DNA from: Amphiura filiformis
Lineage: Eukaryota; Echinodermata; Ophiuroidea; Amphilepidida; Amphiuridae
Length of the DNA: 64,000 nucleotides
Assembly: GCF_039555335.1 (NCBI RefSeq)
Contig: NC_092640.1
Coordinates: 27,437,446-27,501,445 of the forward strand
Direction of reading: 5' to 3'
The position numbers and the translations under genes are program-made. Within the stretch, counting starts at the first letter, position 1. Each line of letters opens with the position of its first letter. Below the pieces are notes generated by a model. The model saw only the letters and a program-made list of their open reading frames with translations. It was not told where the DNA came from and did no database searches. Shown here piece after piece: positions 35,001 to 46,000 of the stretch.

Positions 35001-38000
35001 CCTGTAAAGTAAATCCGGGACAACGTCTTGTTCGTCTAAGATTTGTGGCATCTTCATACCCATCAAAAATTATGGTTGGATTTCCAGTAACATAATAAAA
35101 TCAACATAGAGCTGGCAAATGTTGCTGTAAGTCGTTCTACGGAGCCATGGAAGACAGTGCAGTAGCGCACCACCGTCCAAAATGTAGTGCACATTTTCAC
35201 CAGGCTCTGACTGATTACACTTCTTCACACTACATAGTTCCCATCTTGGAATCTTCTGTGGACATCTTGCAAAATCTTGCATCATTTGCAAATATATATA
35301 AGCAGACTTGGCATAAAGTATGTGTCCAGACGCAGCAAAATAGAGCAGCATATCATGGGTAGCCTGAAGATACAGTTTCCAGTTCCCCGCTCGATGAGAA
35401 AAATGTCCTTGTACTGTAACCAGAGAAGAGCAGTATGTGATGTCATATCCTGTTTCTTGGCCTCTATGTGACTAAGAATCCGGTCAATGACATCTAATGA
35501 GCACATCTCATCTACCGATGCGGTGCCAGACATCAGACTATCATACAGTTATTTTGCTTCTCCTTGATCTCAGATCATTGATCTGTTCCTATTATACCTG
35601 GTTGCTCATTGGTTTGCAGTTCTTCAGGAGGCTGTTTTTTATTGGTTGTGAGGTTTTCAGGAGACTGTTCTTCATAGATTTGTTGTTCTTCAGGAGCCTG
35701 TTCTTTATTGGCTGACAGTTCTTCAGGAGGCTGTTTTTCATTGGTTGGCAGATTAACGTTGAACAAATCGGCTATCAGCATGGTATTCAGTGCAGCATTC
35801 ATCAAGAAGATGACCACTCACCACTCTGGAGATTGCTTTACCGCTCATCATGTGATCCACAGTGTTCCTGGTATAATAGACTATTTCAAGATTTCAAGAT
35901 GTTCCAGGAGGCCTAAGCCTACGTGTCTACTTAGAGAATAAACGATAGGAATTTTTATTTTGCCTATCCTCTACCTATGATAGACGACAGGCAGGTCCAA
36001 TATTTTTATCGTAGTGGATACCGGCTGCGCCGGCATCCACTACTCAAAATATTGGACCTGCCTGTCGTCTATCACAAATTCCTATCGTTTATTCTCATTC
36101 TTAGTCAGTTAAATATTATTTTAATAACTGTAAACAAATTTTTAAAGCAAAACCTAAGCTACCGTCATAAAAACTCCCCTCATTATAAAATGAACGAAAC
36201 TTGTTTACAACTTCACGTATTCTGTTGCGCGTATTGCTAGCGCGTTCGCGTATTCCGCACTAGTCGACGCATCCAGCGCGATACATACGCGCACCTCTAT
36301 ACGCGAGTTACGCATTATCAAGACGCATGATGACGTGGGGTCGTCTACGGCCTGATAGACGGCACCCGAAATCATGCGATTGTCCAATCAGAAATGTGTC
36401 TATGAACTAGACCACTCCCACTGACTAAGAATATCAAATACTAGAGTGGAAGGGTTTGGCAAACAGTTTACTTCCAGAAGATTGGCAACTCTCATTACAT
36501 ACTGAATAACCACCAACACTACAATCTGAGGTCATCAGATGTGGATGTAAGAAAGACTGCGCAAACAAAAATTGAACATGCCGAAAGTATGGCCTCCCTT
36601 GTTCAACAACCTGCACTGAGTGCCCTGTCCCTTTTTGTACCAGCTCGCCACCACCAGACATTAAAATTGATGCTACTGAACATGACTTTGCCACATAAGT
36701 GCTTATTACAAGATTGTAATATTGAGGATTACAACCAAACTGTACCCCAATCTGGATGGAAGCCGATGGTTCTGTGTGATATTTTGTACTATACTTTTTA
36801 TAATCAGTATGTGGTCATCGGCTGCCAGCCCGGCCTCCTGTCCAGATGTACGAAAAATCCATTAAGCATGTAACCGACTTCAGATGCCTGGGCTCCATGG
36901 TGCGGTTCGGTGCTGGTGGCCTGGGGAGACGGAAGGCTCTTGCTTGGACAGCCTTCTGGAAATTGGAGCAACTCTGGAGGGGTTCTGCCGTCCCGGTTTA
37001 CACCGGAGTTGAACTGTTTCACACAACTTGCGTCACAGTTTTACTGTGCGGCTGTGGATCGTGGGTTGTCTCTGGGGATGTGTAAGGTGGGGTCAACTCA
37101 TTTGGCACATCCTGCTGCCGTGTTGTGCTAGACATCGGGAAAGTGGGCGCAGTGTCAGATTCTGCCATCTGCAGTCTGGCAGGGACGGCGCCGCTTGTTG
37201 AGAGGGCCGGGACTCGTCGGCTGAGGTTTGTGGAGCATGTTCTCCGCTTGCCTGAGCATTACTCGTCGATGGTCGATAGACGTCCCAATAAAGCGGACTT
37301 AGTCACCGGTCAGTTCTACAGCATAGATCTCCATGGCTAACCATGGCTAACTATGGAAACATGTTAAAGGACATCAAGAAAATTTTCTAAGTTATTTATT
37401 TTGAGCTCTTTCGAGTATCGACGAGTAATGGATATATTCTGTAGATTTAGGTTTTGTCTGTGACTGCTAATGTGAGGCCGTCATAGGTCGTACGGGGCTC
37501 AAACTCGGTGGGTGGGTGTAGTTCTGTCCTGGCAAGAAGAAGTTTATGTTCGTTAGGTCATCCGACCCCGGGGCCCCCTCCCAGTGGTCATTTGAGGTCA
37601 AATGACTAAAAACTGTCATATGGGCATTAAACTAGGTCCTACGGGGCTCAAACTCGGTGGATGGGTGTAGTTCTGTCCTGGCAAGAAGATGTTTATGTTC
37701 GTTAAGTCATCCGACCCCGGCCCCCCCTCCCAGGGGTCATTTGAGGTCAAATGACTAAAATCTGTCTAAAAAAAACTAAAAAGTGTCGTATGGGCATGAA
37801 ACTTGGTAGGTACAGTCAACATTTAAAGCAACATTTTTTGAAGGTCATTTTGGGGTCATCCAAGGTCACCACGGGTCATCTGAGGTCAAATTAGTAAAAA
37901 CTCATATATGGGCATGAAACTTGGTAGGTACAGTCAACATTTAGAGTTATAAGTTTAGGTCATTTTGGGGTCATCCAAGGTCACCCAGGGGTCATCTGAG

Positions 38001-41000
38001 GTCAAATTACTAAAACTGTCGTATGGGCATGAAACTTGGTGGGTACAGTCAACATTTAGAGCCAAATTTTTGGAAGGTCATTTTGGGGTCGCCAGGGGTC
38101 ATCTGAGGTCAAATTAGTAAAAACTGTCATATGGGTATGATATCATCAGCCTGGTAATCGCGCCCTACCGAGAACCGCCAAATATGGTAACCGCCTAGTC
38201 TATTTTAAAACTGATGCATCAATGACTATGTTCATCATGTCATATTGTATCATTCTCACATACATTAGGAAATGAATTTGGAGAATACCTTCTGTTAATA
38301 AAATACTATGCTGACCTCACGCTCCAGTAATTTGGAAATGATTGAGCTCAGCAATACATCAAAGAATGACTTCCAATTCATGAAAACAAATAGATAATCA
38401 GCATATCGGATTAAAAGCTTGAGGTATTTCAATTGCAAGGCCTATTACTTATACACCAACAACAACATAGACCTACAAGTGTACATCAGGGACCGTGTAT
38501 AAAGGGACTGGAAACGGGATTATTGATAGCTATTGTCAAGCTATTGTTATCAGATTATCTTTCACGACCTTCGATATGCGAGTTGCGCCGAGGGCGCGAT
38601 GTTTGAATTTTATTATTTACTCATGTTGCTCTACAAAATATCAAAAAAACATCAAAGTATTCCAATATCTCTTTAAGTTATGACAAATTGTGTAAAATGT
38701 CTATCCTTTGTCGAAAATAATTTCTGTGTAGCATCGAGAATCATTTACATAGGATTTTGGAGACAAAATGTGATAATTTTGTGGAGATACAGAATGCTAG
38801 AACAAACAAAATTATATTTTTTCTGGAATGTGTACACCGTACGCTTGGTATTCCTACTGATTTCGATACTGAAATAATTCTTAAGATGATGTTCTTTGAA
38901 GATTTATGTTGGCATTTCTAGAGTCTGTCATTATACTAGCAAACATGTAGGCTCATCAGACAGGGTCTAATTCTGCATAAAACCGGGCAACGTTATTTCT
39001 ATAGATCTGCTGCGCATTCAAATTGCATTGTATTGCATCGTAATTTCATTTGTGTCTATGCTAATTATGTTTACACAACATGAACTCACGTGTTTTCAAG
39101 CAAATTCGCCGATAATAGGTGATCAAAAGCGATCGGAATGTTACAAAAGTACAGATCGCATTCAGCTTACTTCATATGAGATGATCTTTGGAAAAATACG
39201 GCATAATTTGTCTTGGTGTTTGCGGAATGCCATGCAGTAAAATATTAATACGTTGCGGCAATTCATGATTGACAACTAACAATCGGCGTGTCCTTCGTAT
39301 CCTCCACTGTCAATTTCTTATCCACTCACTAATCCTCACAAAAGCTTTGTGTTGATTACGTAATGTGTGCAGGCAAATTGCAATAAGTACAATGAAATAA
39401 TGAGAAGGGCGGGCTCCGAGGCGGGTTTCTTCTTCATCTTACGTAACAGTATTGTTCTCCAAAAAAAACCCGGAAGCTTGTCGTTTGGAGCTCTAGCTGA
39501 AATACAGCAAGATAATGTAAGATAGTAAATGTAAACCAGTATTTTAGCTAGAGTATCTCGAGCTAAGGCTCATTTCGCAATGTACAAGACAAGCCAAGCG
39601 CAGTGTGTACTGTGCTTGGATTCGTACTAGGGTCTATTGATCAACGTATTATTCATGCTTGCTCAACTGAGGATAATTTGTAAACCAGCAACTCGCATGG
39701 TACAATGGATGGAAGGCGTTTCCAGTCCCTCCATACAAGGTCCCTGATATAATGTAGCATGTGCACACATTATCATGTTGGGGATGGTGAATTAAGCTGG
39801 TCCGTACACATTCCCAAATGAATGCAGTGACCAGCCAATGTTCACTCATGATGGACGTACTGATCATTATGTATGATGCAAACTCGTGTTGTGCGTTTGG
39901 CAATTTGGGAGGGGTGGGTTCAAAATGATAAATAAATAAATAAATAAATAAATAAACGAAAAAAATTGAAAACATTGTAGCGTAGCATTAAAATCATAAT
40001 AACCATTGCTGGCAGGCGGATTCGAACCAACGATATTGACAATACCAGTCTGATGCTCTACCAATGAGCTATGACAGCATCTAGTGATGAGGGTCGAGTT
40101 TTTAGCGTATACAGTGTTTGTCTGTGATAATGCCGCCTCGTGAAATAAATAAATAAATATAAAATCTCAATTTTTAATTTAAATTTATTTGATAATTTTC
40201 TAACCTATATTTTCTTTAGAGCAGGGACACATATTTCCCTTTTATCCAATTTGACCGCTAAATAAGAATCAACTTCTTTTATTACTGATTTAATTCCGCG
40301 ATTTGTTCCATTAAGCAATATCAAAGATTAATGTCGTACATCTCATAACAGATATTTAGTTGGCTTAGTGGTCTTGCACAGTGCTTTTTAACCGGGAGGT
40401 ACCGAGATCGATTCCCACCTCTGCCTGCATTTTTTTTTTTCAAGACTGGGAAATAATATCCTGACATTCGCCGCTGACATTCGTACTGCAGAAGCGGAGT
40501 TGTAACTTGTTAAACTTTGCTCCTTCCGTAAAAGGGTACATTATTTTGGCACTACATTATTTCTTTTTTCCACATTGCTGGTATTAAATATCAAATGGTC
40601 ATAATTGGCGGTCACTTCAAATCATCGCCAACTGAACGAGGTTCAGGAATGTCCTCTCATTGTTAATTGTTGGTTAACCCACCACTTGTACAGGATTTAA
40701 CCAAAGCAAACAAATAGCCTTGTTCACACATTCGGACTTAAACCACTTAATACCGGACTTAAATTACGTCGGTAATAGTATCGGGTATAAGTGGCAGTGT
40801 GAATGAGCGTCGGATATAACTATATCCGACGTAATGTGGTTTAAATCCGACAATTTAAATCCGAAGATGACCAGGGTTAAGAGCTGTTAAGACCGATCGA
40901 AACGTTACGATCGGTAATAGTAATTAGGTGTGAACACTGAACAGCGCTTTTGGGCTGTCGGATATAACTGTGACCTTTCACCTTTCTGCGTGATTCAGCG

Positions 41001-42925
41001 TGAAGAACACTTCCGGGTTAAATTAAATCACTCGCGCAACTGATTTGAAGCAGAGTATAAATAGTGTGACCAGTGAGAGATAAAACAAAATCATCATGGA
41101 TGCAGGTGCGAATATCAAACGCAATAGAGGAATGAACTGGCAAGAGAAGGAGACATTAGCTCTGCTGACCATTTCCGGTTAGTTATGACCGGTAATAGCT
41201 CGGATATAAACACGTCGGACATAGAGCTATTGCCGACTCGTCGTGTTCACACAGTCGGACTATTACCGGACTTAAATTACGTCGGTAATAGTATCGGATA
41301 TAAGTGACAGTGTGAATGAGCGTCGGATATTAAAAAAATTACTATATCCGACGTAATGTGCTTTAAATCCGACAATTTAAGGCTGAAGATGACCAGAGTT
41401 AAGAGCTCTTAAGACCGATCGAAACGTTACGTCCGGTAATAGTAATTACGTGTGGACACGCAGCACTATTGGGCTGTCGGATATAATTGTGAGCAGGCCT
41501 ATATCAAAATTTTAAGCAGAGTAATTTATGGCTGCAGCTGCAAATATTAATATAAACTAGCGGGATGCAGGCCTTGCCGTTTAGATTTTAAAGGCGAGTG
41601 GTTAATCACTCGCTAGCATGATTGTAGGCGAGTGGTCGAATTTTCACAAATATCACTTATTTAGGAAATAATCAAGTAGAGTTCTTGTCTTGACACGGTA
41701 TTTATGTACATTTATGTTGAAATGCGCGCGAAGCGCGCTAACATTTTTCACTTTCTACGCTTGGAGGGAGTACAGCATCGATTAAATACTGAAATGGCTG
41801 ATTTAGTGGCTGATTTTGGGAGATTCGCAGCGAGTGATATTTAGTGTCTATGGCGAGTGGAAAATCGCTCACTAAAAATCGAGTTTGGGCGAGCGGCGGC
41901 GAGCGAGAGCGATCGCTCGCCTCAAATGGCAAGGCCTGGGGATGCGATTATTTTTTTCGGACATCACCGTTAGATGAGTAAATGGGAGCGTTTACTATAA
42001 CCGGAAGAATTACTTAACAGGTCGAGTCCTTGCAAATGAACATTAAAATCTGTTCTTTCTTACATTTGCCCTTTTAGCTTCTTTTTTTTTTATTTGCTGC
42101 TTGTGATTTCCCGTTTCCATAGAGGGGTCAATTGGAATGACAAGGAAACATTGGCTATACTCAAAATTTGGAGAGACACGGAAAGTATTTCTGGGATAAA
42201 AAAAGCTTTGGGAGGAGATAGCCACGCTATTACATGACAAGGGGGGGGGTCCCGATACGGTCGGGGGAGCAGATACCTGTAGTGATAAAGGCACTGAAAA
42301 CTCTCCATCGCACCCTCCATGATCGGGTGAAAAATTCAGGCGCAGGAGCAATTGACCATCCTTATTGGGATAACCTACACGAGTTTCGGGGGGTAGCAAA
42401 TGTTAACCCCCAGAGGGTTAAGTGGGGGGGGGGGCAGTATGGCCCTGGATGTAGATGGAGATGAAATTTATTAAGCCATAAGCATGATAACAGAAAGGCA
42501 TGCAATTGCATTTTATAAGATGATTAGGGGGTCCCAAATATATACGGAAAGAAAAAAACGGGTGGCATAACATATTTTTGATGACAACAAAGCAGGGAGT
42601 CACAACACAGCATGACTACAGATAGTGTGTTTATTTTATTCAAAAAGACTGATGCCTGGTTTTTTTTGGGGGTGTAAACGGTGGGGGGGGGGGGTCATAA
42701 AATATTTGCTGCCGAAATAGGGGAGGTCGCAATTTTATTGAAGCCGACGTTTTGTAAATTTGGGACCCCCCCCCCCAAGAAAAAAATAGCATGATGATGG
42801 GAGTCAGTGTAATTTTTTTATTTTTTTCATTTTTTCAAAGATGTCCACCATAGTAGGGCCTACATGTATAAAATGCGATATAGAGCTAAGTCTACTGTAA
42901 AATGGGACTACTTTGTCAAACTAAA

Positions 42926-43016
<91 letters not shown>

Positions 43017-46000
43017 GAACCTACATAAATACAAAATTGGTCTTAATTTTGGAACTTTTGAATTTGCATTTTTCTTACATGACATACCTACCGCATTGTC
43101 TGTAATTTGTTCTAAAGAGGGCGTTTATTGAAAGTGAATTTTCAGTGAAAACATTTAAAATCAGGGTTAAATTTTCTGATGATGCTCATGTAGAAACGGA
43201 AGGGATTTATGACCGGTAATAGGCTTTAACGGACATAACACGTCGGGCATACGCTGGCGAAGTTACGTCATTTATCGGATTAATTACCATAGCAATAGGT
43301 GAAAACAATTTTGAACATTTCGCGCTGTACTACAAGCAGGTTGCACTCATCACCTGTATGTCTGCAATCATAGATTGAATACAATGCCGGTCTTTTCAAA
43401 GATACTAATCTTACAGGTGCAACTAATCAGCATGAATCACCTATTGCTATGGTAGTTAATCCGATTATTATGTAACTTCGCCAGCGTAGCGCTATTGCCG
43501 ACAAATGTGGACGCACTAAGGGATTAGCGGAAATATTTAATTCGATCGGACATAAGCCTAGATAAAATATTACCGGTAATAAGTGCATGTGTGAACACAG
43601 CTTCAAGCTTTTTTACTAATGCTATACATAAGTATAAGCTTATTATCCTCTTCAACAATAGGATTAAAGATTGGTGCTTGACTGGAATTTCGTGCTAGTG
43701 TCATTGGTTATTGTTAAAAGGCAATAAGGTGTGTAATTGCAATATTTCCTCTGAATAGGAAAGACTCTCTACATCGAACCATGGATGCTGGTGGTTCGAA
43801 TTAAGCCCGATCCTGACTCCACTTCGCAGCGGTATGCGATGCTGCGATGCTTTTCAAACATCTCAGCATCGCGCGATGAAATTAAAATGTACAGGTGGTA
43901 TCGGGCTTTAGGAGAATGTATCTTCCAAACCCAATTCGAAATGATGCGCTTGAGAATTCAACAATATAAATAATGGTAGCTCTATTATAATACACATTAA
44001 TGTTTTAAGCAGATAAAATTCCAAAATATAATACGTTTTCTGTCTTTGCTTGTCACGTGGTAGGCCTATGTTGAAGTTGCGATTATATTTTTAAATAAGT
44101 TTCAAATGAATAACAACAAGACAAGTGGCCGAGTGGTCTAAGGCGCTAGGCTCATAGAGTGCTAAGCCGTGCGCCGTGAGTTCGAACCCCGCCTCTGCCA
44201 AACTTTAAAAGAAGTAAAATTTTACTTTAATTTTAATTTCATATAAATGTGACTAGGAGAATTTATGTATGGCGTGGAGTGGTGTGATAGGGCATGTACT
44301 TTAACTGGCCGGCGCGGTCCGGTGACTAAGTCCGCTTTATTGGGACGTCTATCGACCATCGACGAGTAATGGGTAAGCCAGTGGGGGAGTATGCATTGTG
44401 TGTCCTAACTCATGGCAAGACTGCCAAGAGGAAACTCGGACGGCAACAAACCTTGTTCTGGAAAATACATCCAGTGTCCTTTGAGGGATATGGACAGCAT
44501 GCTGAGTCAAGGTTAACTATCAGCAATGGCTCAAGACCGTTGTAGCTGGGGAAACTTGTAGTCGCCTGCTCTGCAGCTGAAGGATGATGATCATGATGAT
44601 GAATCAGTATGAGAAGTCCGTAACTGGCCGCCATTTGTAATAAGGCACACAGATTATGGTATATGAAACATTTGGGATACATATTTTGAGATTACCCATC
44701 CTGAAACATGCATTTTAGGCATAACAATTACTCCAAAAGTTTTAATATGAGAATTATGAAAAAATAAGTCCAAAAATGATGGATTTATGCAAATTAGGGC
44801 ATACATATTAAGGCACGTTGCACACTTGTGAAACATACATAGAAATTACTGATCATAAAATGTGTGTTTTAGGTATTTAAATTACCACAAACGTTGTGTA
44901 TAGACTGGGAATGTTGACCAAATCAATATCCAATGTCCCAAAATTGGTGGCCATTTTGGATTTATGCAAATTAGGGCACACATATTGGCACGTTGCACAC
45001 TTGTGAAACATACATAGAAATTGCCAATTCTAAAATGTGCATTTTAGGTATTTAAATTACCACAAACGTTGCGTAGTGTAGACTGGGAATGATGACAAAA
45101 TCAATATAAAATGTCCTAAAATTGGCGGCCATTTTGGATTTATGCAAATTTATACACATTATAGAAATGCATTGTGGTAAAAAAAAATTCTGTTGCAATC
45201 TGTTTGAGGTCAACCATTATTTTGCCTGGACTATAGGCCCCTACATATAACCAATATTACGTATACACGATATTACTTTGGTGTCAAATATCACAGCATA
45301 GTACTGATCTGTGGCTACCATGGCTACTGTCAGATTAAAAGACTGGGGTCAATAAGTTCAGGCCAGGCCCAGAGGATGATTTAAGGAAGCCCCATAATGC
45401 ACTGCAAACGTGTTATCACTAGAGTTTCAACTGCCACTTTACTTTTCAAATCCCATTGAATTCTGTGCAAAAGATGTTGTTTAAGAAGTGTGCGTGTGTC
45501 ATTATTACTTGGTCAAGAACAAAAGTGATGTATGCATAAAGGATAATTCACACCTTCTGTAGGTAACATAAAATGTGAAATCGACTAGCATTTTGAATGC
45601 GTTTTTATTGTAAATATATCAGTCCAAATTCAAATTTAACCATGCCTGTCAATGCAAAGTGCGAGCAGTGGTGTCATGTTCACTCACACAGCTGTGCTAA
45701 CCGCAAGTCAACACAGTGGCGTGGTGGGAAGTGCTTAAATCATCCTCTGGGCCAGGCCAGGCCAGTCACAATGTGTCTCAATGGCTTCTCAATACAAAGG
45801 ACTTAACTTCCATCCATAAGTCACTTACATCTTTTGCCGTGGGAGGGGAGTAAAATGGACGCAACTTCAAAAGTATTAGGAGTAGAACCCCCGGTGTATT
45901 TTCATTGTATTTCTTACTGTTTTCTCCTTCATTTGATACCACTCAGGGGTTATAGCTTCGTGGCATTTCGAGATATGCCCATTTAAGACCAAAAGGTTAG

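Larger units (their letters stand above)
37257..44371. mobile_element. 7.1-kb insertion with perfect 53-bp terminal inverted repeats
   Basis: The first 53 bp (37257-37309, beginning CATTACTCGTCGATGGTC) and the last 53 bp (44319-44371) are exact reverse complements. The insertion interrupts a LINE coding sequence: the codons before (cgc ttg cct gag) and after (ggt aag cca gtg) join in frame as Arg-Leu-Pro-Glu-Gly-Lys-Pro-Val with no duplicated target bases. The interior holds minisatellite, tRNA-like sequences and Myb/SANT fragments, but no recognisable transposase for these ends. Confidence 0.8.
33320..45240. repeat. 11.9-kb structure with about 650-bp inverted arms, in intron 2 of copy C
   Basis: The left arm (33320 to about 34020) and right arm (44604-45240) are reverse complements of each other. 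Shared landmarks are tagtccaggcaaa at the outer edge, ttgcaacagaattttttt, repeated taatttgcataaatccaaaatgg / ttcacaagtgtgca units of about 190 bp, and attacaaatggcggccagttacggac at the inner edge. The arms enclose a decayed gene, an RT fragment and a 7.1-kb insertion. The target duplication was not resolved. It could be a large foldback transposon or an inverted duplication of a repeat. Confidence 0.8.

Noticed and set aside
42902-43105. Poly-Asn open frame
   Set aside because: It is a translation of an (AAT)n microsatellite.
44122-44204. Functional tRNA-Leu or tRNA-Ser
   Set aside because: The acceptor stem does not pair and the anticodon stem is weak; only the A and B boxes are convincing.
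33320-45240. A Polinton/Maverick-type giant transposon
   Set aside because: There is no DNA polymerase, integrase, ATPase or capsid gene inside and no 6-bp target duplication was found. The contents are unrelated fossils.
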